Assembly (NCBI RefSeq): GCF_013408425.1
Contig: NZ_JACBYV010000001.1
Span: 372,001-436,000 of the forward strand
Source of the DNA: Pseudomonas flavescens
GTDB taxonomy: Bacteria; Pseudomonadota; Gammaproteobacteria; Pseudomonadales; Pseudomonadaceae
Length of the DNA: 64,000 bases
Direction of reading: 5' to 3'
Below the pieces are notes generated by a model. The model was not told the DNA's origin. It was given only the letters and a program-made list of their open reading frames with translations, and ran no database searches. The position numbers were made by a program, and so were the translations under genes. Every line of letters starts with the position of its first letter. Positions within the stretch are counted from its first letter, which is position 1. Positions 20,661 through 29,436 of the stretch are shown here, piece by piece.

Positions 20661-20759
20661 GCGCTCACTGTTGCGGCGCTTTGGCGTCTCGCTGTATCGC
20701 AGCGCCCGGTAAGGACGCGGGCATGCTGACCTTTTTCATTCGCTCACAGGAAATAACCC

Positions 20760-21545
20760 ATGCCCCTCGAGTTTCATCAGGTCGATGCGTTCAGCGATAA
20801 GCCTTTCGCTGGCAATCCTGCAGTGGTCTATCGCCTGGACGGGTGGCTCGACGACTCACTGATGCAGCAGATCGCTGCCGAGCACAACCTGGCTGAAACC
20901 GCGTTCGTGGTGAAGGAGGGCGCTGCCTGGCGTATCCGCTGGTTCACGCCGACCACCGAGGCGGCCCTGTGCGGCCACGCGACGCTGGCCAGCGCCCACG
21001 TGCTGTTCGAGTGCTACGACGAACCGGCCGAGCGCATCGAGTTCCTCTATGCCGGTGGCGAGCTGGCCGTGAGCCGGGAAAAGGATCGTCTGGTGCTCGA
21101 TTTTCCCTGCCATCGGCCAGTACCGATCGCCGTACCCGAGGGCTTGGCCGAGATGCTTGGGCAGGTACCGCTCGCCGTGCTGGACGCTCCGCAACTGTTG
21201 GTGCTGCTCGACTCGGAAGCCGCGGTGCGCGCTTGCCGCCCGGATCTGCGCGCATTGGGCAACCTGCCCTGGGATGCCGTGATCATCAGCGCGGCCGGGG
21301 AAACGGTGGATTTCGTGTCACGCAACTTCGCACCGGCAGTGGGAATCGACGAGGATCCGGTGACCGGCTCTGCCCATTGCATCCTCACCCCTTACTGGGC
21401 ACAGAAACTGGGCAAGCGTGAACTGACTGCCTATCAGGGCGGCGAGCGCGGTGGTTTTCTCTGGTGCTGTCTGGATGGGGAGCGGGTGAAGATCGCCGGC
21501 CATGCCCATCTGGTGAGCAGCGGCCGACTGCATTTCGACGGTTAG
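20760..21545 (+). CDS. PhzF family isomerase/epimerase-like protein
   Basis: A 261-residue protein of the PhzF family, with the diaminopimelate-epimerase-like fold. FHQVDAFSDKPFAGNPAVV is at residues 5-23, the catalytic Glu is in NLAETAFV (about residue 46) and DEDPVTGSAHC is at about 200-210. Lack of other phz genes means phenazine synthesis is not implied; most such proteins have unknown substrates. It has a good ribosome-binding site (CAGGAAAT). It converges on the ABC ATPase and overlaps it by four bases. Confidence 0.92.
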   Translation: MPLEFHQVDAFSDKPFAGNPAVVYRLDGWLDDSLMQQIAAEHNLAETAFVVKEGAAWRIRWFTPTTEAALCGHATLASAHVLFECYDEPAERIEFLYAGGELAVSREKDRLVLDFPCHRPVPIAVPEGLAEMLGQVPLAVLDAPQLLVLLDSEAAVRACRPDLRALGNLPWDAVIISAAGETVDFVSRNFAPAVGIDEDPVTGSAHCILTPYWAQKLGKRELTAYQGGERGGFLWCCLDGERVKIAGHAHLVSSGRLHFDG

Positions 21546-22618
21546 CCCAGCAAGGAAGGCGCCGCCACGCTACCTGCGGCGGCGAACGCCACCAGATGAT
21601 CCGCCGCGATGCGAATCCCCACCTGCTCGCCGGGCTGGTGATCGGCATGGCTGGGGAACAGGGCTTCGAGCTGGCTACCGGTTGGCAACTGCAGGCGGTA
21701 TAGCGTCGCCGCACCGAGGAAACTCTTGCCGACGACCAGTGCCTTGCGGGAGCTTGCCGGGTCATGGACGATATCGTCAGGGCGCAGCAGCACGTCCACG
21801 GCACTGCCGAGTGGCCATGCATAGGCACGATTGCCGCGGATGGTGCCCAGTTCGGTCTGTACCTCATCCGGCGCCAGCAACTGGCCGCGAATGAAGTAAC
21901 CCTGACCGATGAAGCTGGCGACGAACGGGGTCTGCGGTTCGTGGTAGAGATTGAACGGCGTGTCCCACTGCTCCAGATGCCCAGCTTTGAACACCCCGAC
22001 CTGATCACTGACGGCGAAGGCTTCTTCCTGATCGTGCGTCACCAGAATCGCGCTGGTACCGCGGGTCTTGAGGATGTCGCGCACTTCATGGCTGAGGCGC
22101 CGGCGCAACTCGCCATCGAGGTTCGAGAACGGCTCGTCGAGCAGCAGCAGTTGCGGGTTGGTGGCGAGTGCTCGAGCCAGTGCCACGCGCTGTTGCTGCC
22201 CCCCGGACAGCTCATGGGGGTGACGCTTGCCCAGATGATCGAGCTTCACCAGCTCCAGCAACTCACGGGTGATCTGCTCGCAGTCGGGCTGCTTGCGGAT
22301 GCCGAAGGCAACGTTCTGCGCCACGCTCAGGTGCGGAAACAGGGCGTAGTCCTGAAACACCATGCCGATGCGACGCTTTTCCGGTGCGAGGGTGAAGCCT
22401 GGGCTGGAGATCACTTCGCCAGTCAGGCGGATTTCACCTTCGAGCACCGGTTCGAAACCGGCAATGGCCCGCAGGGTGGTGGTCTTGCCGCAGCCGGACG
22501 GGCCGAGCAGGCAGCCGATATCACCCGGGTTCAGGTGCAGGTTGAGATTCTGCACGATGCGCTGCTCACCGTAGCCGCAACCCAGGTTACGCAGGCTCAA
22601 CAGCATGGGCTGGCTCAT
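21542..22618 (-). CDS. ABC transporter ATP-binding protein, Fe(III)/FbpC-like
   Basis: A 358-residue ATPase subunit with Walker [10 protein letters not shown] (about 39-47), Q-loop FQDYALFPH, signature LSGGQQQR (about 138) and Walker [13 protein letters not shown], then a C-terminal regulatory TOBE-like domain. Family resemblance is to ferric-iron/polyamine importers (FbpC, PotA). No permease or binding protein is adjacent, so partners must lie elsewhere. Its ATG overlaps the argF stop (ATGA), so it is translationally coupled to argF. Confidence 0.87.
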   Translation of the reverse strand: MSQPMLLSLRNLGCGYGEQRIVQNLNLHLNPGDIGCLLGPSGCGKTTTLRAIAGFEPVLEGEIRLTGEVISSPGFTLAPEKRRIGMVFQDYALFPHLSVAQNVAFGIRKQPDCEQITRELLELVKLDHLGKRHPHELSGGQQQRVALARALATNPQLLLLDEPFSNLDGELRRRLSHEVRDILKTRGTSAILVTHDQEEAFAVSDQVGVFKAGHLEQWDTPFNLYHEPQTPFVASFIGQGYFIRGQLLAPDEVQTELGTIRGNRAYAWPLGSAVDVLLRPDDIVHDPASSRKALVVGKSFLGAATLYRLQLPTGSQLEALFPSHADHQPGEQVGIRIAADHLVAFAAAGSVAAPSLLG

Positions 22619-23535
22619 GCGTGGTGGTACGCCGGCTCGACCAGGAATTCGAGCAGTGCCTTCTGCGCGTGCAGGCGGTTTTCTGCCTGATCCCAGGCGG
22701 CCGAGCGGGGGTCGTCGAGCAGGTCCTCACTGATTTCCTCGCCACGGTGGGCGGGCAGGCAGTGCAGGAACAGCACGTTCTCGTCGGCAGCGTCGAGCAG
22801 GGCACGGTTCACCTGATAGGGCGCGAACAGCTTGTGGCGCTCGGCGATTTCCTCTTCCTGGCCCATGGAGGCCCAGACGTCGGTGCTCACCAGGTGAACG
22901 CCGGCCACGGCCTCACGCGGGTCGCGGAAGATCTTCACGCGCTCGCCGGCTTCGGCCAACAGTGCGGCGTCAGGCTCGTACCCTTGCGGGCAGGCGACGT
23001 GCAGGTTGAAGTCGAACTGGATGGCCGCTTCTATATAGGAGTTGCACATGTTGTTGCCGTCGCCGATCCAGGCTGCGGTCTTGCCGACGATGCTGCCGCG
23101 CTGCTCATGGAAGGTCTGCATGTCGGCCAGCAGCTGACACGGGTGCAGATCGTCCGACAGGCCGTTGATCACCGGTACCCGGGAGTTGGCGGCGAACTCG
23201 GTCAGGGTGCTGTGGGCGAAGGTTCGGATCATCACCGCATCGAGCATGCGCGACATGACGATGGCCGAGTCGCTGATCGGTTCGCCACGGCCCAGTTGGG
23301 TATCGCGGGGCGACAGGAAGATGGCCTGGCCGCCGAGCTGGATCATGCCGGCTTCGAAAGACAGGCGGGTACGGGTAGAGGCTTTCTCGAAGATCATGCC
23401 CAGTACGCGATTCTTCAGCGGTTCGAACAGCACGCCGCTGTTGCGCAAGCCTTTCAGCTCCATGCCGCGTCGGATCAGGCCCACCAGTTCATCCGGTGTG
23501 CAGTCCTTCAGCGAGAGAAAGTGTCTTGCGCTCAT
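22615..23535 (-). CDS. argF: Anabolic ornithine carbamoyltransferase
   Basis: Makes citrulline from ornithine and carbamoyl phosphate in arginine synthesis. The 306-residue protein shows the carbamoyl-phosphate motif [13 protein letters not shown] (about 50-62), the [11 protein letters not shown] segment (about 127) and the ornithine-site HCLPAHRG (about 267). The presence of this form rather than ArcB is inferred from context and length; no arc genes are near. A long imperfect hairpin lies in its leader at 23561-23600. Confidence 0.95.
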   Translation of the reverse strand: MSARHFLSLKDCTPDELVGLIRRGMELKGLRNSGVLFEPLKNRVLGMIFEKASTRTRLSFEAGMIQLGGQAIFLSPRDTQLGRGEPISDSAIVMSRMLDAVMIRTFAHSTLTEFAANSRVPVINGLSDDLHPCQLLADMQTFHEQRGSIVGKTAAWIGDGNNMCNSYIEAAIQFDFNLHVACPQGYEPDAALLAEAGERVKIFRDPREAVAGVHLVSTDVWASMGQEEEIAERHKLFAPYQVNRALLDAADENVLFLHCLPAHRGEEISEDLLDDPRSAAWDQAENRLHAQKALLEFLVEPAYHHA

Positions 23536-23560
23536 CGTTAACTACCTTTTGACAACAGGG

Positions 23561-23600
23561 CGCAGGTTCGTTTTTTCACGGAAAAACGGGAGAACCTGCG
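23561..23600 (-). promoter_or_regulatory. Long imperfect hairpin in the argF leader
   Basis: CGCAGGTTC at 23561-23569 pairs with GAACCTGCG at 23592-23600. Inside, CGTTTTTTC pairs with GAAAAACG, so nearly the whole 40-base stretch can fold with small bulges. It lies 26-65 bases upstream of the argF ATG. Without a terminal T-tract it is more likely an operator or mRNA structure than a terminator. ArgR control is plausible, but the consensus was not checked. Confidence 0.4.
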
Positions 23601-23825
23601 GCTGGGGGCCGCACAGTGCGACGAAACGGGGAAGCCGCCGATCTTATAAGTAAATGACGCCTACGCGCAAATCCGCCCAGATTGCCAAGTGTAACGCCCT
23701 GAAAGGCTGGCCAGAGCCGCCGGATGCATGGCCCTGATGGTCGGGGATTCACGACGAATAGGCAGCTGGTGTGCTGACCCCGAGGCGCCCATGATGATCG
23801 CCTGAACAAGAAGACGAGGCTGGCC

Positions 23826-25934
23826 ATGACCACGACCCTCCACCACCGTGCGTGCCATTTGTGCGAGGCCATCTGCGGCCTGACCCTGGAAGTCGAGCGC
23901 GGCGCCGACGGTGAGCCGCAGATACGTTCCATCAAGGGGGATCGTGATGATCCGTTCAGCCGCGGCCATATTTGCCCCAAGGCCGTTGCGCTGCAGGACA
24001 TCCAGAACGATCCCGATCGCCTGCGCCAGCCGATGCGGCGTATCGGCGATCGCTGGGAGGCGATCGGCTGGGACGAAGCCTTCACCCTGGCGGCAGAGCG
24101 TCTGGCTGCGGTGCAGGCTGCATACGGGCAGAGTGCGGTAGCCGTCTATCAGGGCAACCCCAGCGTGCATAATTACGGGCTGATGACCCACAGCAATTAC
24201 TTTCTCGGCCTGCTCAAGACCCGCAATCGTTATTCCGCCACGTCGGTGGACCAACTGCCGCATCACCTGACCAGCCACCTGATGTACGGCCATGGTTTTC
24301 TGATCCCCGTGCCGGATATCGACCACACCGATTTCATGCTGATCCTCGGCGGCAACCCGCTGGCCTCCAATGGCAGCATCATGACCGTCCCCGACGTGGA
24401 GAAGCGCCTGAAGGCGATCCAGGCGCGTGGCGGCCGACTGGTAGTGGTCGATCCGCGACGCAGCGAGACCGCTGCCATCGCCGATCAACATCTGTTCGTT
24501 CGCCCCGGGCAGGATGCCGCGTTGCTGCTGGCGATGCTCAGCACCCTGTTCGAGGAACGGCTGTGTCGAGCCAGTCACTTGCAGGTTGCCGGCCTCGATG
24601 ACGTGGAGCGGACCGTGCTGCCCTTCACCGCCGAGTTGATGGCGGCGCGGTGTGGTATTCCGGCTTCGGCCATACGCCAGTTGGCACGGGATTTCGCGGC
24701 AGCGGATAGGGCGGTGTGCTATGGCCGCATGGGCGTATCCACCCAGGCATTCGGCACGCTGTGTCAGTGGCTGGTGCAGGTGATCAATCTGGTGACCGGC
24801 AACCTCGACCGGGTGGGTGGGGTGCTGTGCACCGAGCCGGCGGTCGATCTGGTCGGTGCGACGTCCGGCGGGCATTTCGATCGCTGGCAAAGCAGGGTTT
24901 CCGGTTTGCCCGAGTATGGCGGCGAGTTGCCGGTCAGTGCTCTGGCCGAGGAAATGCTCACTGCCGGGGACGGCCAGGTGCGCGCACTGATTACCGTCGC
25001 AGGCAATCCGGTGCTATCGACGCCCAATGGGCGGCAGCTGGAGCAGGGGCTCGAAGGCCTGGACTTCATGCTCAGCGTGGATCTTTACATCAACGAAACC
25101 ACCCGCCATGCCGACCTGATCCTGCCATCCACCGCGCCGCTGGAGCACGACCATTACGACACCACCTTCAATCTGTTCGCGGTGCGCAACGTCACCCGTT
25201 TCAATGAGGCGGTGCTGCCGAAGCCGGAAGGCGCGCTGGACGACTGGGAGATGTTCGTCGGCCTGGCCAAGGCCTTCGCCGCGCAGACCGGCGTCGCGCT
25301 GAAACCCACGCAGACACCTCAGCAGATGATCGACCTGGGGCTGCGTTTCGGCGCCTATGGTGACCAGTCGCCACTCAAGCTTTCGCTGCAGACCTTGCGG
25401 CAACACCCCCATGGCCTGGATATCGGCCCGCTTGGCCCGAACCTGGCAGCACGTCTGAAAACAACGGATGGCCGTGTCCAGGCCGCACCGGCGCTGTTGC
25501 TCGGCGATGTACAGCGTTTCGCCATGCAAGCGGCAGTCGATCCCGGGCAGTTGCTGCTGATCGGCCGCCGGCATGTGCGCAGCAACAACTCATGGATGCA
25601 CAACTATCACCGACTGGTGAAGGGCAAGCCGCGTCACCAATTGTTGATGAGCGTCCAGGACATGCAGCAGCGCGGGCTCAGCGATGGCCAGCGTGTCAGC
25701 GTCAGCTCGCGGGTCGGCGTGGTCGAGGTCGAAGTGCTCGGCAGTGAAGAGATGATGCCGGGCGTGGTCAGCTTGCCGCATGGCTGGGGGCATGGGCGGC
25801 CCGGTGTGCAGATGAGCATCGCCAGCGCCACGCCGGGTGCCAGCGCCAATGACCTGACCGATGAACGTCAGCTTGATCGGCTGTCGGGCAACGCGGTACT
25901 CAATGGGGTTCCGGTGCAGGTGGTCGCGGCCTGA
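23826..25934 (+). CDS. Molybdopterin-dependent oxidoreductase with N-terminal [4Fe-4S] site
   Basis: A 702-residue enzyme of the DMSO reductase superfamily. An N-terminal CHLCEAICG with a later HICPKA supplies four Cys for one [4Fe-4S] cluster (about residues 11-49). The central domain binds the molybdopterin cofactor (GGNPLASNGS, VVVDPRRSETA), and the C-terminal beta-barrel has NDLTDERQLDRLSGN. No twin-arginine signal peptide is present, so it is probably cytoplasmic. Substrate is unknown; no small subunit, cytochrome or maturation gene is adjacent. It diverges from argF. Confidence 0.88.
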   Translation: MTTTLHHRACHLCEAICGLTLEVERGADGEPQIRSIKGDRDDPFSRGHICPKAVALQDIQNDPDRLRQPMRRIGDRWEAIGWDEAFTLAAERLAAVQAAYGQSAVAVYQGNPSVHNYGLMTHSNYFLGLLKTRNRYSATSVDQLPHHLTSHLMYGHGFLIPVPDIDHTDFMLILGGNPLASNGSIMTVPDVEKRLKAIQARGGRLVVVDPRRSETAAIADQHLFVRPGQDAALLLAMLSTLFEERLCRASHLQVAGLDDVERTVLPFTAELMAARCGIPASAIRQLARDFAAADRAVCYGRMGVSTQAFGTLCQWLVQVINLVTGNLDRVGGVLCTEPAVDLVGATSGGHFDRWQSRVSGLPEYGGELPVSALAEEMLTAGDGQVRALITVAGNPVLSTPNGRQLEQGLEGLDFMLSVDLYINETTRHADLILPSTAPLEHDHYDTTFNLFAVRNVTRFNEAVLPKPEGALDDWEMFVGLAKAFAAQTGVALKPTQTPQQMIDLGLRFGAYGDQSPLKLSLQTLRQHPHGLDIGPLGPNLAARLKTTDGRVQAAPALLLGDVQRFAMQAAVDPGQLLLIGRRHVRSNNSWMHNYHRLVKGKPRHQLLMSVQDMQQRGLSDGQRVSVSSRVGVVEVEVLGSEEMMPGVVSLPHGWGHGRPGVQMSIASATPGASANDLTDERQLDRLSGNAVLNGVPVQVVAA

Positions 25935-26046
25935 GAGCTACCTGGTTCGCGTATGCAGCATGGCCGAGCATTGCGCTCGGCTTTTGGTTACAATGCGTGC
26001 ACCGTATCGACCCGTGAGTCGGATAGTCCAGTTCTGAGGTGCCCCC

Positions 26047-26373
26047 ATGGAAATCATCGAAACGATCAAAGAGCAGATCGCCAGCAACACCGTTCTGCTG
26101 TACATGAAAGGCGCTCCGAACGCGCCACAGTGCGGCTTCTCTGCCCGCGCTGCGCAGGCTCTGATGGGCTGCGGCGAAAAATTCGCCTACGTCGACATCC
26201 TGCAGAACCCGGAAATTCGCACCAATCTGCCGAAGTACGCCAACTGGCCGACCTTCCCGCAGCTGTGGGTCGGTGGTGAACTGGTCGGCGGCAGCGACAT
26301 CATCAGCGAGATGTACGAAAAGGGTGAGCTGCAGACCCTGATCAAGGATGCCGTGCAGAAAGCCGGCGCCTGA
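26047..26373 (+). CDS. grxD: Monothiol glutaredoxin GrxD (Grx4)
   Basis: A 108-residue monothiol glutaredoxin that binds [2Fe-2S] clusters with glutathione and delivers them to target proteins. The CGFS active site is at residues 29-32, followed by WPTFPQLWVGGELVGGSDI, the glutathione-binding region. Length matches E. coli Grx4 closely. It is a single gene followed by an intrinsic terminator. Confidence 0.97.
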   Translation: MEIIETIKEQIASNTVLLYMKGAPNAPQCGFSARAAQALMGCGEKFAYVDILQNPEIRTNLPKYANWPTFPQLWVGGELVGGSDIISEMYEKGELQTLIKDAVQKAGA

Positions 26374-26390
26374 TCGTCTGACGATCCCGA

Positions 26391-26424
26391 AATCCGCAGC
26401 CAGCGATGGCTGCGGATTTTTTTT
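26391..26424 (+). terminator. Intrinsic terminator of grxD
   Basis: AATCCGCAGCCA, loop GCGA, TGGCTGCGGATT, then a run of T: a 12-bp perfect stem with a T-tract, starting 18 bases after the grxD stop. The 3' half of this structure is repeated in each unit of the adjoining tandem array. Confidence 0.9.
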
Positions 26425-27128
26425 ACCTGCATGAAGGTCACGCGGCAGGCCGTGGCTTAACCAGCGTTCGATTTGGTGGGCTAAAGCCCACCCTACCGCT
26501 CGCGCGCGCACTTGGCGTCCTCACCGCAGGACTGGGGTAGGGTGGGCTTCAGCCCACCAACGGGATCGAGCTGCCCGCCTGCGGCCTGACGATAGCGGCG
26601 GATTTTTTGCCTGCACGAAGGTCAGGCGGCAGGCGGTGGCTTAACCAGGGTTCGATTTGGTGGGCTAAAGCCCACCCTACCGCTCGCGCGCGCTTGGCGC
26701 CCTCGCCGCAGGACTGGGGTAGGGTGGGCTTCAGCCCACCAACGGGATCGAGCTGCCCGCCTGCGGCCTGACGATAGCGGCGGATTTTTTGCCTGCACGA
26801 AGGTCAGGCGGCAGGCCGTGGGGTAACCAGCGTTCGATCTGGTGGGCTAAAGCCCACCCTACCGCTCGCGCGCGCTTGGCGTCCTCACCGCAGGACTGGG
26901 GTAGGGTGGGCTTCAGCCCACCAATCGGATCGAGCTGCCCGCCTGCGGCCTGACGATAGCGGCGGATTTTTTGCCTGCACGAAGGTCACGCGGCAGGCGG
27001 TGGCTTAACCAGCGTTCGATTTGGTGGGCTAAAGCCCACCCTACCGCTCGCGCGCGCTTGGTGTCCTCACCACAGGACTGGGGTAGGGTGGGCTTCAGCC
27101 CACCAGCCGGATCGAGCTGCCCGCCTAC
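26407..27128. repeat. Tandem REP array, four units of about 182 bp
   Basis: Fills the grxD/trmO convergent intergenic region; there is no gene. Each unit holds the palindrome GGTGGGCTAAAGCCCACC followed by CTAC, a GC-rich middle (CGCTCGCGCGCGC), an inverted partner GTAGGGTGGGCTTCAGCCC, and a linker with a T6-8 tract. The first palindrome starts at 26475, 26659, 26841 and 27023. The unit edge lies inside the grxD terminator: its GCGGATTTTTT tail recurs in all units. The last unit runs to the trmO stop codon. The same palindrome occurs in the array at 52.3-52.9 kb. Confidence 0.92.
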
Positions 27129-27817
27129 GGCAGGGTGACATCCAGCACGCGAATGCAGCCGGGTTGTGGGTAGTGCCAATGGACCTCGACATCCCACAGG
27201 CGCACGCCGTAGCGGCGCTCCGGCTGGGGTTGCTGGTAGGCGGGGCGCGGGTCCTGCGCCAGGCACTGTTCGATCAGCTCGACCAATGGCTCGTCGAGGC
27301 GCAGGCCGTGTTCGTGGGCCTGGGCCAATGCGCTGTCCTGCCATTGCACCTCGATCCGCACGGGAGCGTGCGCAGCGATATGGTTGTGGGCATCGGGCAC
27401 GCAGTCGGCATAGGGCACGTAGGGTTTGACGTCGAGCACCGGGGTGCCGTCGAGCAGGTCGATGCCCGACAACCACAGGCGTCCGCTCTCGACCCGATCC
27501 AGGCGCACCACCGATTGACCGATCCCGTTGGGGCGATGGGTCGCTCGGGTCGCGAACACGCCGATTGCACGGTTGCCGCCCAAACGCGGAGGGCGCACCT
27601 TGAGCCTGGGCTTGTCTTCCAGCGCCTGGTGGAAGAGAAACAGCAGCCAGACATGGCTGACCTGCTCCAGGCCCTGCACTGCATCGCCCTGATCGAACGG
27701 TGGGCACAGCTCGAGCACGCCGCGTGCAGCGGGTGCCAGCTGTGGCTGGCGCGGTATGGCGAACTTCTCCTTGAAGCAGGAGCGCACATGACCGATGGGC
27801 GAAACCTGGTAGCTCAT
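27125..27817 (-). CDS. trmO: tRNA t6A37 N6-methyltransferase TrmO (TsaA/YaeB)
   Basis: SAM-dependent enzyme that adds the N6-methyl group of m6t6A at position 37 of some threonine tRNAs. The 230-residue protein matches the YaeB family: SPIGHVRSCFKEKFAIPRQP at 6-25, HVWLLFLFH, ATRATHRPNGIGQSVV and DGTPVLDVKPYVPYAD. Its last codons and stop lie in the edge of the tandem REP array. Confidence 0.93.
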   Translation of the reverse strand: MSYQVSPIGHVRSCFKEKFAIPRQPQLAPAARGVLELCPPFDQGDAVQGLEQVSHVWLLFLFHQALEDKPRLKVRPPRLGGNRAIGVFATRATHRPNGIGQSVVRLDRVESGRLWLSGIDLLDGTPVLDVKPYVPYADCVPDAHNHIAAHAPVRIEVQWQDSALAQAHEHGLRLDEPLVELIEQCLAQDPRPAYQQPQPERRYGVRLWDVEVHWHYPQPGCIRVLDVTLP

Positions 27818-27823
27818 GGGCTG

Positions 27824-28285
27824 TCAGTCACGCAGGCGCTGGGTCAGGCCCTTGAGAAAGTTGCGCAGGAACTGATCGCCACAGACGCGATAGTTACTGG
27901 TGCCCTGCTTGCGGAACAGCGCGCTCATTTCCGGTTTCGATACGGGGAAATCGACGCTGCGCATGATGGCATGCACGTCGTCTTCCTTGAGCTCGAAAGC
28001 CACGCGAAGCTTCTTCAGCACCTGATTGTTGCTGACTGGCAGCTCCAGAGCCGGAGCCGGGCGGCTGTCATCCTTGCCACGTTTGAAGTACACCAGGCCA
28101 TCGAGAGCATGGGCCAGCAGATCGTCGCTGCAATCCTTATAGCCCGGCTCGTCATCCTTCTTCAGTACCGCCGCGATTTCTTCAGCGGTTACCGTTTTGC
28201 CACCCAACTGAACGATCTCGGCCAGTTGTGCATCGCTGACGTCGAGCATGTAGCGCAGGCTGCGCAGCACATCATTATTGAGCAT
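27824..28285 (-). CDS. DUF1456 (YehS-like) protein
   Basis: A 153-residue cytoplasmic protein made of two copies of a roughly 70-residue DUF1456 helical repeat. Each begins with a helix like NNDVLRSLRYMLDVSDAQLAEI (1st) or NNQVLKKLRVAFELKEDDV (2nd, about residue 85) and ends with a C-terminal FLKGL-like segment. The family includes E. coli YehS and has no established function. It starts 38 bases before the trmO ATG region on the same strand (6-base gap), so the two are probably cotranscribed. Confidence 0.88.
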   Translation of the reverse strand: MLNNDVLRSLRYMLDVSDAQLAEIVQLGGKTVTAEEIAAVLKKDDEPGYKDCSDDLLAHALDGLVYFKRGKDDSRPAPALELPVSNNQVLKKLRVAFELKEDDVHAIMRSVDFPVSKPEMSALFRKQGTSNYRVCGDQFLRNFLKGLTQRLRD

Positions 28286-28384
28286 GAAGATTCCTGATTG
28301 GAGAGGCCCGCGCCAGATGGCGAGGCCGGAAAATAGTAGTTGGGAGCCGATTGCGACGCCGCGCTAGCTGGCGTCGACAGGTCC

Positions 28385-29095
28385 CTAGAAACGTTCTTTG
28401 GCGCCCAGATAGCGCCACTGCCCCGGTTGCACCTTGGACATCGGTACCGCGCCGATGCGGATGCGCTTCATGCCCAGTACCTTGAGGCCAACGCTGTTGC
28501 ACATGAACACCAACTGACCCGGCAGTGGGTTCTTCAGGGCGAAACGCAGGCGGGTCTCGTTTTGCCAGCTGACCTTGCAGGGCGCCAGCGGCGTGCCGTT
28601 GAACACCAGGCCGTGATTGAGTCGCTTGAGGTCTCGATCCGACAATTCACCGCTGACCTCGACCACGTATTCCTGCTCCAGCTTGCTCAGGTCGTCCTTG
28701 AGCTTGCGCTCGATACGCCAGTCCTGAGTCAGCACATGCAGACCGTCGGCGCCCGCTTGCAGGGGGATACAGGGCGTCAGGTTGGTGAAGTGACCCTTCA
28801 GCGTGCGCTGCTCGGAGCGGTCTTCCGGCCAGCGGCTGTACGGGCCGATTTCTTCGGCTGCACGTTCGGGAAAGCGCCCGCTGGGGATGTGCAGCAGCAG
28901 GGTCACCGGTACCAGAGGTTCAGCGACGGCATCCGGGAGCAGCGCCACCGCTTCGTCGGTCACCTTGCGCTGAGGTTCGTCGACCACTTCGCCGTCGACC
29001 GTGACCCAGCCGCCTTCGATATACAGTTCGGCCTCGCGGCGCGAGCAGCCGGTCAGTTCGATCAGGCGCTTGGAGAGGCGTAAGGGTTCGGTCAT
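28385..29095 (-). CDS. RsuA/RluF-family pseudouridine synthase homologue with altered active site
   Basis: A 236-residue protein with an N-terminal S4 RNA-binding domain (LSKRLIELTGCSRREAELYI, about 7-26) and a pseudouridine-synthase-like domain. In active family members the motif GRLDxxTxGLLLLT carries the catalytic Asp. Here the aligned segment reads PLQAGADGLHVLTQD, with Gln at the Asp position. Either it has lost catalysis and only binds RNA or it uses another residue. Similar sequences occur, from memory, in other pseudomonads, so this looks like a conserved variant rather than a recent mutation. Confidence 0.82.
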   Translation of the reverse strand: MTEPLRLSKRLIELTGCSRREAELYIEGGWVTVDGEVVDEPQRKVTDEAVALLPDAVAEPLVPVTLLLHIPSGRFPERAAEEIGPYSRWPEDRSEQRTLKGHFTNLTPCIPLQAGADGLHVLTQDWRIERKLKDDLSKLEQEYVVEVSGELSDRDLKRLNHGLVFNGTPLAPCKVSWQNETRLRFALKNPLPGQLVFMCNSVGLKVLGMKRIRIGAVPMSKVQPGQWRYLGAKERF

Positions 29096-29167
29096 GGCAG
29101 GACATCGTCAGCGAGTAGATGCCCATTGTACCGCCGTGAGGCGTGTCATGCGCGTGGCATGAACAAA

Positions 29168-29186
29168 GCCGGGCAGGGCGCCCGGC
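29168..29186 (-). terminator. Short hairpin after the 28-residue gene
   Basis: Read on the minus strand, GCCGGGC, a five-base loop and GCCCGGC are followed by TTTGTT. It lies about 16 bases beyond the stop of the small membrane protein gene and probably terminates it. The T-tract is interrupted. Confidence 0.55.
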
Positions 29187-29202
29187 TCGCAGGTTCTGCC
29201 AA

Positions 29203-29289
29203 TCAGAAAATCAGCGAGAAAATGCCGATCACGACCAGCAGGCCGATAAGGAAGATGATACCGATGGTGCTGCCGAGGAACTTCAGCAT
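29203..29289 (-). CDS. 28-residue single-helix membrane miniprotein
   Basis: The product is MLKFLGSTIGIIFL followed by IGLLVVIGIFSLIF, almost entirely one transmembrane helix. An AGGAG sequence lies about eight bases before the ATG at 29289 and a hairpin follows the stop, so it looks like a real translation unit. A longer in-frame reading to 29400 adds residues with no hydrophobic character and skips the ribosome-binding site. Function unknown; possibilities include a membrane stress peptide or regulator of a membrane partner. Confidence 0.6.
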   Translation of the reverse strand: MLKFLGSTIGIIFLIGLLVVIGIFSLIF

Positions 29290-29436
29290 GGGGGCTACTC
29301 CTGTTTTCGTCCGTTCAGTATTGGGACTGGAGTGCCGCCGGCATCGTTCAGGGTAAATCTGCCCGGCGGCCATTGCGGCCGCAGGGCATCGGCAAGACAC
29401 AGGGTGTCGTAAACGTGGATCGTTTCCGAAAGCCTG

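Noticed and set aside
26913..27707. 264-codon minus-strand frame running from the repeats into trmO
   Set aside because: It reads trmO in the wrong frame and continues into REP sequence; TrmO motifs are in the other frame.
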